Source: Planctomycetales bacterium (GTDB lineage Bacteria > Planctomycetota > Planctomycetia > Isosphaerales > Isosphaeraceae). Taken from it: a stretch of DNA of 64,000 nt. Where the stretch lies: contig DAIDHB010000333.1 in the NCBI GenBank assembly GCA_027452145.1, positions 1 through 64,000 on the forward strand, written 5' to 3'. A program made the position numbers and the translations under genes. Shown here piece after piece: positions 35,131-44,372 of this stretch. The notes beneath the pieces are model-generated. The model searched no databases and was not told the DNA's origin. It worked only from the letters and a program-made list of their open reading frames with translations. Each line of letters begins with the position of its first letter. Position 1 is the first letter of the stretch.

Positions 35131-36186
35131 ATGCTGACCCAGACCACGGTCCGTTTCGTTGGCCCCCTGATCGTCGTGGCCGTGTGCGGGGCCATCCTCC
35201 TGTGGGAGGGCGACCTCGGGGCGAACGTCGCCGGGTACGAACCGCCGCCCCAGCAGGCGCCGGGGCCCGTCGCGAAGACTCCCAGCAATGCCCCCGCGCC
35301 CGAACCGGTGCCGGCCCCAATGTCGGAGGCCGAGAAGGCGATCCGCGCCTTCGACGACGAGTTCGCCCGCGCGTATAACCGCGGCGACAGCAAGGCGGTG
35401 GCCGCGCTGTTCACCGAGGACGCCGAGGCGATCGAGCCCGACGGCACTCGGCTCGAGGGACGCGAGGCCATCGAGCGCCTGTTCGCCGAGACGTTCGCCG
35501 CCTCGCCGGGCGTGAAGATCGCCATCGAGGCCGAGGCCCTCCGGTTCCTGGGCCCCGACGCGGTCAGGGAAGAAGGCCGCACCCTGATCGACCCGCCCAA
35601 GGGGAAGGGAGAGCGAGAGCGGGTGGTCCGTCCGTACACGGCGCTGCTGGTGAAGCGGGGCGGACGGTGGCTGCTGTCGAGCGTCCGCGAGGAATCCGAC
35701 CCGATCGTCCGCCCGCACGAGCGGCTCCGGGAGCTCGATTGGATGGTCGGCGACTGGGTCGACGAGTCGCCCGAGTCGCATGTGAAGGTCCACTGCGCCT
35801 GGTCCGAGGACGGCAACTTCCTGATCCGGTCGTTCACCGTCAAGCGCGCGGGCCGCCCTGTGATGTCGGTGACGCAGCGGATCGGCTGGGACCCGTTGAT
35901 GAAGCGGATCCGGTCGTGGGAGTTCGACTCGGAGGGCGGCTTCGGCGAGGGGACGTGGAGCCGCGACGGCGACCGATGGGTCGTCAAGCATTCGGGTGTC
36001 CGGCCGGAGGGGATCGCCGCGTCGTCGACCAACGTGATGATCAGGGAGCGCTCCGACCTGGTGCGATGGTCGTCGACCGACCGGGTGCTGGGCGACGAGG
36101 CGCTGCCGGGTTCCGAGAGTTTCGTCATGGTCCGCGTACCCCCGCCGCCCAAGGCGCCGGCAGGCACGCCGGGGAGCCCACGATGA
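35131..36186 (+). CDS. Exported SnoaL-like / DUF4440 protein
   Basis: 351 residues. Start at 35131 gives a signal peptide or anchor (VRFVGPLIVVAVCGAILLW) and a Pro-rich linker. Residues about 65-190 form a SnoaL-like fold of the SgcJ/EcaC type: FDDEFARAYNRGDSKAVAALFTEDAEAIEPDG, LEGREAIERLF and LLVKRGGRWLLSSV. Residues 195-340 are a second beta-rich domain (WMVGDWVDE, WSEDGNFLIRSFTV, RIGWDPLMKRIRSWEFDSEGG). Members of this group have no single known reaction. The stop overlaps the start of the Gly-rich TPR gene (ATGA), so the two are translationally coupled. Confidence 0.85.
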   Translation: MLTQTTVRFVGPLIVVAVCGAILLWEGDLGANVAGYEPPPQQAPGPVAKTPSNAPAPEPVPAPMSEAEKAIRAFDDEFARAYNRGDSKAVAALFTEDAEAIEPDGTRLEGREAIERLFAETFAASPGVKIAIEAEALRFLGPDAVREEGRTLIDPPKGKGERERVVRPYTALLVKRGGRWLLSSVREESDPIVRPHERLRELDWMVGDWVDESPESHVKVHCAWSEDGNFLIRSFTVKRAGRPVMSVTQRIGWDPLMKRIRSWEFDSEGGFGEGTWSRDGDRWVVKHSGVRPEGIAASSTNVMIRERSDLVRWSSTDRVLGDEALPGSESFVMVRVPPPPKAPAGTPGSPR

Positions 36187-38147
36187 TGCGCACAACGATG
36201 AGAATCCTGGTGGTGATATCGGTCTGCGCGGCGGCCTTGCTCGCAGGACGGGATGCGGAGGCGCACGGTGGCGGTGGCGGCGGCCGGGGCGGCTTCGGCG
36301 GCGGAGGCTTCGGCGGCGGGATGCGAGGCGGCTTCGGCGGTGGCGGGTACAGCATGGGCGCGATGCGCGGCGGCTACGGGGGCGGGTTCGGCGGCTACCG
36401 GGGTGGCGAGGTCGGCAGCTTCCGCCCGGCCTATGGGGGTGGATACGGCGGGATGTCGTCGTTCGCCCATACGCCGTCATTCAGCTCGCCGGGGACGTTC
36501 AACCGGGCAGGGGGGGAGTTCCGCGGGTACAACCCCTACGGCGGCCGGACTGAATCGGGCTACCGCGCGGGGTCGTACACGACCAATCGGGGGGGGACGA
36601 TCGACTACGGCGCGGCCGGGCGCGGGGTCGTCGGGCCGGGCGGAGGCATGGCGGGCCGCGGCGTGGCGGGGGTGAATGTGACCACGGCCGGCGGGCGGAG
36701 CTTCACCGACGTCGGCCGCGCGGGCGGTGCGGTCGGACCGGGCGGCCGGGCCGTCGGCGGGCGGGAGAACGTGGGGGTGGCATCCGGCCCTCGCGGGACG
36801 GCCATCGAGGGCTCGCGGGGCGGGTTCGCCGCCGGCCCTCGCGGCGTGGTCGCCGGCGGCGAGCGCGGCGGGGTGGCCGTCGGGGCCGGCGGGCGCGGGT
36901 TCGCCGCGGGCGGCTATCGCGGCGCCTACGGGGCCAGCGCAATGCGGCCCTATGGGCTCAACGCGTATGGGGGCTACCACTCCGGCTGGTATCACGGCTA
37001 CTGGAACGGCCACAGCGGCGGCCCCTGGGGCTGGCACAACGGCTACTGGCACGGTTGGGGCCCGTATGGCGGTTGGGGCGGTTGGGGATACGGCGGCTGG
37101 GGATACGGCCTCGGTATGGGGCTGGGAATGGGACTCGGGTTCGGCCTGGCCTCGTGGGGCTTCGGGTCGACGCTGTATGGGATGGGCTACATGCCCTATT
37201 ACAACCCGTACTACGGCTACGGCAACACGGTCATCGTGAACCAGCCGGTCATGGCCATGCCGTACGACTACGCCCAGCCGATCGACACGACGCTGGCGCC
37301 CGCGTCGCAGAGCGTGGCCGACCCCGCCGAGGCCCAGTTCGACGCCGCCCGCGCGGCGTTCATGAACGGCGACTACCCGCAGGCCCTCGCCGGAGTCGAC
37401 GAGGCGATCAAGGCCGTCCCGAACGACACGGCGCTGCACGAGTTCCGGGCGCTCTGCCTGTACGCCCTGAAGCGCTATGATGAGGCCGCCGCGACGCTGT
37501 ACGCGGTGCTCGCGGTCGGCCCGGGGTGGGACTGGGCGACGATGGTCGGGCTCTATCCGGACGTCGCCGTCTACACCGATCAGCTCCGGGCGCTCGAGGC
37601 GTATTGCAATGCCAACCCGAACTCGGCCTCGTCGCGGTTCGTGCTGGCGTATCACTACCTCACCCAGGGCCACAACGAGGCCGCGGCGATCGTGCTCCAG
37701 CAGGTCGTCGCGCTCATGCCGAAGGACACGCTGTCGGCGAAGCTGCTGCGGCAGCTCACCCCGCCGAAGGACCCGGCGGCCGCCGCCGCGGCCGAGTCGG
37801 GGACGCTCCCGGAAGCCACGGCCGCCCCGGCGCAGCCGCCCGCCGACGCGACGCCGCCCCAGGGCGCGTCGATCGCCGGAACCTGGACCGCGAAGCCCGA
37901 CGATCAGACCGCGATCACGCTCACGATCCAGCCGGCCGGCGGCTTCACCTGGCAGGTGGCCCAGGCCGGCAAGACCCGGCAGTTCGCCGGCGCCTCGACC
38001 TACGGCGAGGGCCTGCTGACGATGGCCCAGGACAACGGACCGGCGCTGGTCGGCCGCGTGAGCTGGACCGACGCGAACCACATGACCTTCCGCGTCGTCG
38101 GCGAGGGGCCCGAGGACCCGGGGCTGGCGTTCGCGAAGCAGCAGTAG
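36183..38147 (+). CDS. Gly/Tyr-rich exported protein with TPR and lipocalin-like end
   Basis: 654 residues. Start ATG 36183 overlaps the previous stop. A signal peptide (TMRILVVISVCAAALLAG) is followed by about 350 residues of Gly-rich repeats (GGGGFGGGMRGGFGGGGY, later GGWGGWGYGGWGYGLGMGLG). Residues about 375-540 hold TPR units (FDAARAAFMNGDYPQALAGVDEA, LHEFRALCLYALKRYDEAA). The last 100 residues (IAGTWTAKPDDQTAITLTIQP) form a beta domain seen in other planctomycete TPR proteins. Likely an envelope structural protein. Acts with the DUF4440 protein by operon. Confidence 0.8.
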   Translation: MMRTTMRILVVISVCAAALLAGRDAEAHGGGGGGRGGFGGGGFGGGMRGGFGGGGYSMGAMRGGYGGGFGGYRGGEVGSFRPAYGGGYGGMSSFAHTPSFSSPGTFNRAGGEFRGYNPYGGRTESGYRAGSYTTNRGGTIDYGAAGRGVVGPGGGMAGRGVAGVNVTTAGGRSFTDVGRAGGAVGPGGRAVGGRENVGVASGPRGTAIEGSRGGFAAGPRGVVAGGERGGVAVGAGGRGFAAGGYRGAYGASAMRPYGLNAYGGYHSGWYHGYWNGHSGGPWGWHNGYWHGWGPYGGWGGWGYGGWGYGLGMGLGMGLGFGLASWGFGSTLYGMGYMPYYNPYYGYGNTVIVNQPVMAMPYDYAQPIDTTLAPASQSVADPAEAQFDAARAAFMNGDYPQALAGVDEAIKAVPNDTALHEFRALCLYALKRYDEAAATLYAVLAVGPGWDWATMVGLYPDVAVYTDQLRALEAYCNANPNSASSRFVLAYHYLTQGHNEAAAIVLQQVVALMPKDTLSAKLLRQLTPPKDPAAAAAAESGTLPEATAAPAQPPADATPPQGASIAGTWTAKPDDQTAITLTIQPAGGFTWQVAQAGKTRQFAGASTYGEGLLTMAQDNGPALVGRVSWTDANHMTFRVVGEGPEDPGLAFAKQQ

Positions 38148-38185
38148 CGAGCCGGCCGACCTGTTCCTCCGGCGAGGACGATTCT

Positions 38186-38248
38186 CCCGCAGGTCAGGCT
38201 GTCCAGCCTGATGGTTCAGCCGCGTCAGGCTGGACAGACCGACCTGCT
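38186..38248. repeat. Inverted repeat AGGTC(..)TCAGGCTG between converging genes
   Basis: Outer arms GCAGGTC (38189-) and GACCTGC, inner arms TCAGGCTGTCCAGCCTGA and TCAGGCTGGACAG. The element fills most of the space between the end of the Gly-rich protein gene and the end of the protease gene. A REP-like element or bidirectional terminator; no T run. Confidence 0.65.
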
Positions 38249-38280
38249 TTCATGCCGGCGTAGTCCTTCCTCCGAGCTCC

Positions 38281-39648
38281 TCACACCGGCGGCCTGATCG
38301 GAGCGAAGCGGATAACGCCGTAGGCGTCCTGCGAGCGGTCGAATACGGTGAAGTAGTTATTCATCAGCGGCAGCCCCAGGATCGACTGGGGCAGGTTGCC
38401 GTTGGCGATCGCGAGGATCGCGCGGCCCGCCGCGGGCACGTCGACCTGCCAGTAGGTCCGCGGCGAGACCGAGAGCACCACGTCATTTCCCGTCTCCCCC
38501 GTCAGGGTAAAGCGGATCGCGGGCCACTTCGCGAGGTCCAACTGCGAGGCCGCGATGCCGTTCGGCGACGAGGCCGCCTGCCGGATGAGCGTCGAGAACG
38601 ACGGATCGACGGCACCCAGGCCCGAGAGGACCGGGGCCGCCACGTCGGGCGCGAGGAACAGGGTATTGGTCCCCGTGTCGACGATCGCGTTGGTGATCAT
38701 CGTCTGGCGGAACCGCGACGGCAGCGGCGCGGCGGCGGCCGGCGTGCCGTTGCCGACCTGCACGGCCTTGAGGTTCACGTTGTAATACAGGTCGTCCAGG
38801 ACGTCGACATTCACGAAGCTCCCGGTGTAGAGATCGTTCTGCTCCTCGCCGCCGCCGAGGACGAAGACGCCCTGGTTGAGCGGGTCGGAGAGCGGGTCCG
38901 ATTTCGCCAGGCTGGGGAACGACCGGAGCGTGTAGAAGGCGAATTTATTCGCCGTGACGCCCTGACTCTCGAGCTGGTCGAAGTACGGCGGGATGTCGTC
39001 ATAGCGTACGTTCTGGAGGATCGACTGCAACTTCCGGAGGGCCGTCGTCGAGTTCGACACCGGGAACGGCCAGGGGTAGGTCACCGGCGGGTTGACGCCC
39101 TGCTCCTGGAGGTAGGCGGAGAGGTTGTACGCCTGGTTCAACCCCCTGTACGCCAGGCCGAGGATGCCGTCGGCGTTGCCGAAGTTGTTCGGGAGCTGGT
39201 CGTCGGCGATGGCGAGATACGCATTCGTGAGCGTCAAATCGGGGCCGGTGGCGCCGATGGTGATGTTGGTGGTGACCAGCGGGCCGGCCCAGCCGCCGGT
39301 GCCATAGAGGACCTCCTGGGCGTACGACGTCGGCCGGAGGTCGGTGTCCTGGGTCGGGTCATAATGGGTCGTCTGCACGGCGATCGTGCTGCTGCCGGTG
39401 TCGAGGATCACGTTGGCCGGCGCGCCCTGGCTGCCCACGCCGAGCTGTGCCGTGTAGTCGCCGCCGCCGAAGACGTTCGTGATCGGGATTCGCAGGATCC
39501 GTGGCGCCATCGCGGCCTCGGCGTGGGCCTTCCTGGGCTTCGTTGTGCTGGACGTGGGCTTGGGCTTGAGCTTGCCCTTGCCGGCGCCGGCGCCGGGCGT
39601 GCTCCCGGATGGGGCCGGCGAATGCTTTCCGCGAGCGGTCCTGGCCAT
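38281..39648 (-). CDS. Pepsin-like (family A1) aspartic protease
   Basis: 455 residues. Two catalytic motifs typical of the bilobal family: ILDTGSS with Asp83 and AIVDTGTN with Asp324. The DGILGLAYRGLN segment and the ILGLPLMNNYFTVFDRSQDAYGVIRFA ending are also pepsin-like, as is the flap Tyr in VLYGTGGW. The first 45 residues are Lys/Pro-rich with no obvious signal peptide. Pepsin homologues are common in eukaryotes and rare in bacteria. The start at 39648 is the first ATG with protein-like sequence; the frame is open to 39861. Substrates unknown. Confidence 0.9.
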   Translation of the reverse strand: MARTARGKHSPAPSGSTPGAGAGKGKLKPKPTSSTTKPRKAHAEAAMAPRILRIPITNVFGGGDYTAQLGVGSQGAPANVILDTGSSTIAVQTTHYDPTQDTDLRPTSYAQEVLYGTGGWAGPLVTTNITIGATGPDLTLTNAYLAIADDQLPNNFGNADGILGLAYRGLNQAYNLSAYLQEQGVNPPVTYPWPFPVSNSTTALRKLQSILQNVRYDDIPPYFDQLESQGVTANKFAFYTLRSFPSLAKSDPLSDPLNQGVFVLGGGEEQNDLYTGSFVNVDVLDDLYYNVNLKAVQVGNGTPAAAAPLPSRFRQTMITNAIVDTGTNTLFLAPDVAAPVLSGLGAVDPSFSTLIRQAASSPNGIAASQLDLAKWPAIRFTLTGETGNDVVLSVSPRTYWQVDVPAAGRAILAIANGNLPQSILGLPLMNNYFTVFDRSQDAYGVIRFAPIRPPV

Positions 39649-39978
39649 GGTGATTTTTGCCGCCAAGAGGTGCAGTCGCGTCGAGAGGTGAAGGGCCGAC
39701 CCGCTTATTGGAGCCGAACCGCCGCGTCGCCGCAAGCGGCGACTGCCGCGACTCGCAACCATCGGGTGGAGCGCATTCCCGCCGCGGCCCCAGGTGAATA
39801 CAATAACACCGTCGCACGACCCGGCGGAGGGCCGGGTTCGGCAAGGCGACGCGATGAACACCAGGGAGGACGGCGAGGCCCGGACGCCTCGCGCGGTGGG
39901 ATGCAGTCAGCAGGAACCGGCCGCGACGATACGGCCCCGCCCACAGAGGGCCAGTCCAGCGAGGGGCGAGGGGCCGTC

Positions 39979-42774
39979 ATGCTCCTGTCGGAGCCGGTGC
40001 GAGCCTGGTTCGAATCCGCGTTCCCCGAGGGCCCGACCCCCGGGCAGGAGCTGGCCTGGCCGTTGATCTCGGCCGGAGAGAACGTCCTGCTCGTGGCCCC
40101 GACGGGCACCGGCAAGACGCTCGCGGCCTTCCTCGCGGTGCTCGACCGGCTGTTCCGCGAGCGCGACGCCGGCACGCTGGCACCCGGCCTGCGCTGCGTG
40201 TATGTCTCGCCGCTGCGCAGCCTCAACTACGACATCGAGCGCAACCTCGCCGCCCCGCTCGAGGGGATCGCCCGCCGGCTCGAGCTCGAGCGCAGCCCGA
40301 TCAAGGTCGGAGTCCGAACGGGTGACACCTCGGCCTACGAGCGCCGGAAGCTCCGCGACGACCCGCCGCACGTCCTGATCACCACGCCCGAGAGCCTGTC
40401 TCTGTTGCTCAGCCAGGCCGCGTGGCAGCCGCACTGGCAGGGCGTCGAGCACCTGATCGTCGACGAGGTGCACGCGCTGGCGCCCACGAAGCGGGGCGCC
40501 GACCTGGCCGTCTCGCTCGAGCGGCTCGCGGCGCAGGCGAGTCGCGACCCCCGCCGGATCGGCCTGTCGGCGACGACCCGGGCCGAGCCGGCCGTCGTCC
40601 GATTCCTCGCGGGCGCGAGCCGCGACTGCCGGGTCATCGTGGCGCCCCCGCCGCCCGGCACGCCGCCCCCGCGGTTCGACGTCGAGAGCCTGATCCGACC
40701 CGGCGAGGCGCCCCACCGCGGGCTCAGCTACCGGCGGCTGCTCCGGCGCCTCCGCGCACTGATCGACTCGCAACGGACCACCGTCGTCTTCGCCAATACC
40801 CGCGCGCTGGCCGAGAAGGTCACGCACGACCTGCGCTCGGGGCGCACGCGTGTTTCAACTTCGGCGGCAGTGCCGCCTGGCGGTCGACCCGCACGGGTAG
40901 GGCTGCGGGAGAGCGAGGCTCCCGCCGAGCCTGCCCAACATCCCGACTCGCCGGGAGGATCGTCCTCCCGGACCAGGACCCTCACGCTGCGCCGCATTCG
41001 GGAGGGCGAGGCTCCCGCCGAGCCGCCGTCACATCCCGGCCCGCCGGGAGCCTCGCCCTCCCGGGAAGGGGACGCCTCCGCCGACGACCTGGTGATCGCC
41101 GCGCACCACTCGGCGCTCGACGTGCAGCGTCGGCGGGCGATCGAGTCGGGGCTGAGGTCGGGCACCGTGCGTGCGGTCGTCACCAGCACGAGCCTCGAGC
41201 TGGGCGTGGACATCGGCACGGCCGACCTGGCGGTGCAGATCGGGCTGCCGGGCGGGGTATCGCGGTGCGTGCAGCGGGTCGGCCGCTCGGGACATCGCCG
41301 CGGCGCCGCGTCGCGCGGCATCCTGCTGGCGGCGACGCCCGCCGAGCTGATCGGCGCCGCCGTCACGGCGAAAGCCGCACGCGACGGCCGCCTGGAGCCG
41401 CTCCGCGTGCCGTCGGCCTCGCTCGACGTCGTCTGCCAGCAGCTCGTCGGCATGGCCTGCGCGGGGGAGCAGTCGGTCGAGGCGGCGTTCGAACTGCTGC
41501 GACGCGCCGGGCCGATGGCCGGGCTGACGCGCGCGGACTTCGACGCCTGCCTGGCGTTCCTGGCGGGTGAGCTCGGCGCGCCGGCGGGGGCCTATGAATC
41601 GGAGCCTGGCGCGGCGCCTCGGTGGACCTCGCCGCGGATCTGGCGGCGCAACGGGTGGTTCGGCCTGCGGAGCGGCCGCGTGTCGCGGTGGTTTCGCCTC
41701 AACGTCGGCACGATCGTCTCGGAGGAATCGGTCCGGGTCGTCGCGGACGGCCGGGCCGTCGGCACGCTCGAGGCCGCGTACGCCGAGCGGCTCGCGCCCG
41801 GCGATCGGTTCGTGCTGGACGGCCGATCGCTGGAGGTCCGCCGCCTCGAGGGCTCCGTCGTGCACGCCCGCGTCTCCGGCGGCGAGCCCAGCCTCCCGCG
41901 CTGGACCAGCGACCGACAGTCGCTCTCCAGCGAGCTGGCTGCCGAGCTGGCCGGGCTCCGCGCCGAGGCGGCGATGCGGCTGGATCGCGACGGTGCCGCG
42001 GCGCTGGCCGAATGGCTCGCCGACGGGTTCGCCCTCGATCGCCGCTCCGCCGCCGTGATCGTCGAGCTGGTCGAGGCCCAGGAGCGGTACAGCGAGGTCC
42101 CCTCGGCCTCGGGCCTGCTGGTCGAGGAGTCGCCCGCGCCCGACGGGATCGGCCTGGCCTACGCCTTCCACGTTCCGCTGCACCGCTCGGCCTGCGAGGC
42201 CATGGCCCGCGCCACCGGGGCGCGGCTGGGCCGCCGGTTCGGCCGGAACCTCACGCTGGCCGTCGCCGACCTGGGGTGGTCGATCCATCTGCCCGAGGGC
42301 GCCCGGCTCTCGGCCGACGAAATCGCGACGCTCGTGAACCTCGACCGGCTCGACGAGGACGTGCTCGAGGGCCTGGACCGCGGCGAGCTGCCGGCGCGCC
42401 GGTTCCGCTCGATCGCCGCGACGGCCCTGATGGTCCTCCGCAACCCCGAGCCGGGGCGTCGCGTCCGGGTCGGCGGGATGAACTGGGTCAGCTCGCGGCT
42501 CTACCCGCTCGTCCAGGCCGCCTGCCCGGACCACCCCCTGCTCAGGCAGACCCGCCGCGAGGTGCTCGAGGACTTCCTGGACGTCCCGGCCGCCGCGCGG
42601 TGGCTCGCCTCGCGGCCGGCGGTCCGGTTTCGCGGCCTGCCCGGGATCTCGCCGTTCGCCGCCGCCTGGATCGAGCCCGGCACGCCCGAGGCGCTCCAGT
42701 TCGAATCGCCCGGCGACGCCCTCCGCCGCCTGCATGCCCGCCTGACCGCGGCCGCGAAGGGAGCTGTTCCGTGA
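39979..42774 (+). CDS. lhr: Lhr-type DNA helicase (ligase-associated DNA-damage-response class)
   Basis: 931 residues, SF2 helicase. Walker A APTGTGKT at 40-47, DEVH at 162-165, VYVSPLRSLNYDIERNL, ITTPESLSLLLS, GLSATTR, then HHSALDVQRRRAIESGL and the RVGRSGHRRG motif VI. The Lhr-core C-terminal domain follows (RNGWFGLRSGRVSRWF ... GMNWVSSRLYPLVQ). Residues about 293-369 are not helicase: they are the translation of two palindromic repeat elements (GEAPAEP), inserted between RecA2 motifs. The downstream PdeM gene overlaps by GTGA. The pair matches the ligase-associated DNA repair helicase set; the ligase and exonuclease are absent here. Confidence 0.92.
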   Translation: MLLSEPVRAWFESAFPEGPTPGQELAWPLISAGENVLLVAPTGTGKTLAAFLAVLDRLFRERDAGTLAPGLRCVYVSPLRSLNYDIERNLAAPLEGIARRLELERSPIKVGVRTGDTSAYERRKLRDDPPHVLITTPESLSLLLSQAAWQPHWQGVEHLIVDEVHALAPTKRGADLAVSLERLAAQASRDPRRIGLSATTRAEPAVVRFLAGASRDCRVIVAPPPPGTPPPRFDVESLIRPGEAPHRGLSYRRLLRRLRALIDSQRTTVVFANTRALAEKVTHDLRSGRTRVSTSAAVPPGGRPARVGLRESEAPAEPAQHPDSPGGSSSRTRTLTLRRIREGEAPAEPPSHPGPPGASPSREGDASADDLVIAAHHSALDVQRRRAIESGLRSGTVRAVVTSTSLELGVDIGTADLAVQIGLPGGVSRCVQRVGRSGHRRGAASRGILLAATPAELIGAAVTAKAARDGRLEPLRVPSASLDVVCQQLVGMACAGEQSVEAAFELLRRAGPMAGLTRADFDACLAFLAGELGAPAGAYESEPGAAPRWTSPRIWRRNGWFGLRSGRVSRWFRLNVGTIVSEESVRVVADGRAVGTLEAAYAERLAPGDRFVLDGRSLEVRRLEGSVVHARVSGGEPSLPRWTSDRQSLSSELAAELAGLRAEAAMRLDRDGAAALAEWLADGFALDRRSAAVIVELVEAQERYSEVPSASGLLVEESPAPDGIGLAYAFHVPLHRSACEAMARATGARLGRRFGRNLTLAVADLGWSIHLPEGARLSADEIATLVNLDRLDEDVLEGLDRGELPARRFRSIAATALMVLRNPEPGRRVRVGGMNWVSSRLYPLVQAACPDHPLLRQTRREVLEDFLDVPAAARWLASRPAVRFRGLPGISPFAAAWIEPGTPEALQFESPGDALRRLHARLTAAAKGAVP
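40907..40971. repeat. GGGAGGGCGAG palindromic repeat, copy 3 (inside lhr)
   Basis: Arms GGGAGAGCGAGGCTCCCGCC and CCGGGAGGATCGTCCTCCCGG. In frame with the helicase, giving ESEAPAEP. Divergent from copy 4 only at scattered positions. Confidence 0.85.
40999..41064. repeat. GGGAGGGCGAG palindromic repeat, copy 4 (inside lhr)
   Basis: Arms CGGGAGGGCGAGGCTCCCGC and GGGAGCCTCGCCCTCCCGG, the closest to a consensus of any copy in the window. In frame with the helicase, giving EGEAPAEP and GASPSREGD. Confidence 0.9.
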
Positions 42775-43493
42775 GGGAGGCGCGCGCGTCGAAACGGATC
42801 GGACCTCCCGGCACGCAGACCCTGGGCGCCTGGCTTTTCACCCCCGAGGGCGCCGTGGTCCACCGCCGCGAGCAGACGGCCGTGGTCGCCGACGTGCACC
42901 TGGGCTACGAATGGGCCCGAGGCGCGGCGGGCGACTGCGTGCCGGCCCATTCGCTCGCGGAGACCCTCGCCCGGCTGGACTCGCTGCTCGGGCGAGCGAG
43001 CGTCCGTCGCCTGATCGTCGCGGGGGACCTCGTCGAGTCGGGCCGCCCTTGCCGACGGACGGCCGGCGACCTCCGCCGCCTGCGCGAATGGCTCGCCGGG
43101 CGAGGCGTCGATCTGCTGGCCCTCGAGGGGAACCACGACCGAGGCGGCCGTCCCTTCGCGCCGGCCGACCTGCCGTCCTCCCTTCCACCAAGCTGCACGG
43201 TCGCGGGCTGGACGATCGCGCACGGCCACCGCCCCGTCAAGGGGAAGCGAACGATTACCGGCCATTTCCATCCCGTGCTCCGCGCCGAGGGATCCGCCGC
43301 GCCGTGCTTCCTGGCCGGCCCGGACCGGATCATCCTGCCGGCCTTCTCGAGCAACGCCGCCGGCTGCGACGTCGTCGCCGGCCCCATCCCACGCGGCTGG
43401 CTCGCAGGCTCCCTCCGCTGCCTCGCCAGCACCGGCTCGGAGATCCTCGACTTCGGCCCCCTCGCCACACTCCGGCATGCGGCCGCCCGCTGA
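42771..43493 (+). CDS. pdeM: Metallophosphoesterase PdeM
   Basis: 240 residues. The GTG start at 42771 overlaps the lhr stop (GTGA), giving translational coupling. Calcineurin-like motifs in order: DVHLGYE, GDLVESG, GNHDRG and GHFHP, which bind the two metal ions. The length fits the ligase-associated DNA-damage-response endonuclease PdeM, which pairs with an Lhr-type helicase in many bacteria. The end of the gene (GPLATLRHAAAR) looks complete. Confidence 0.9.
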   Translation: MREARASKRIGPPGTQTLGAWLFTPEGAVVHRREQTAVVADVHLGYEWARGAAGDCVPAHSLAETLARLDSLLGRASVRRLIVAGDLVESGRPCRRTAGDLRRLREWLAGRGVDLLALEGNHDRGGRPFAPADLPSSLPPSCTVAGWTIAHGHRPVKGKRTITGHFHPVLRAEGSAAPCFLAGPDRIILPAFSSNAAGCDVVAGPIPRGWLAGSLRCLASTGSEILDFGPLATLRHAAAR

Positions 43494-43667
43494 CCGGCGG
43501 TCCCCTCCCAGCGAAAGTACGGCGCGAATCCTCCGCCCCGACCGGGTCGGCCGGGCCAATGCCGCGCGCCTGTCGCTCTTATGTCCTAAGGAGATCAGAG
43601 ACGTCCGGCGTCATGAGGACGATCCCGGCGGGAGGATCGGCTTCGGGACACCGTGGAGAGGACCGAC

Positions 43668-44372
43668 GTGCGAACGAAGCCGGGCGGGGACTCGATCACG
43701 CGGCCTGTGTGGGGTGTACTGATCGGCGGAGTGGTCCTCTCGTCGATGTCCCTCATATCGAGGTGGGAGCAGAAACCCGGGACCTGCGACATGGCCGGTC
43801 GGTCCGGTGGCAGCCTGATGCGTCGCGCGACTTTCCAGGAGAACATCTCGAACCCGGTCGAGCGCCCCATCATTCGTACCGCGGGCGAGGCCGGGATCTC
43901 GCCGGACGAACTGGTGATCGGGGTGGTCGTCGCCGGCAAGGCGCGTGCTTACCGGCTCACGGCGATGGAGGGCATCACCCAGCATCTGGTCAACGACGTG
44001 ATCGCGGATGTGCCCGTGTCGGTCGCCTACTGCAATTTGAGTGAGTGCGCTCGCGCGTTTGTCGGGAAGCCGGGCGCCGACCCGCTCAGGCTCCGCGTGA
44101 GCGGCCTGCTCGACGGTGCGATGGTCCTCGAGGCCGGCGACATCTTTTTCTTCCAGGAGTCAGGCAATCTGGTCGATCCCGCGCTGTTCGGCTCCTCGGG
44201 GAATCCAGTGGCGACGGCCCACGCCCGAAGGGCGGCCGAGGCCACGACCAGTCGTGGGCCGACCTCCAATCTCCCCTTCGCCACGCTCAAACCGGCCATC
44301 ATGACCTGGAAGTCCTGGATTGCTGAACATCCCGGCACCGACAGCTATGAGGGCACGGAATCGCGGCGATGA
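43668..44372 (+). CDS. DUF3179 domain protein with N-terminal anchor
   Basis: 234 residues. The GTG at 43668 is preceded by GAGAGG with 6-base spacing; an in-frame GTG at 43653 is less well placed. An N-terminal hydrophobic stretch (VWGVLIGGVVLSSMSL) anchors the protein. The DUF3179 signature includes PDELVIGVVVAGKARAYRL and the Cys pair in VSVAYCNLSECARAF. Function unknown; the family is extracytoplasmic in many phyla. Confidence 0.8.
   Translation: MRTKPGGDSITRPVWGVLIGGVVLSSMSLISRWEQKPGTCDMAGRSGGSLMRRATFQENISNPVERPIIRTAGEAGISPDELVIGVVVAGKARAYRLTAMEGITQHLVNDVIADVPVSVAYCNLSECARAFVGKPGADPLRLRVSGLLDGAMVLEAGDIFFFQESGNLVDPALFGSSGNPVATAHARRAAEATTSRGPTSNLPFATLKPAIMTWKSWIAEHPGTDSYEGTESRR

Noticed and set aside
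36477-38081. 534-residue minus-strand frame opposite the Gly-rich protein
   Set aside because: Antisense of Gly codons gives Pro/Ala-rich sequence; the plus strand has signal peptide and TPR motifs.
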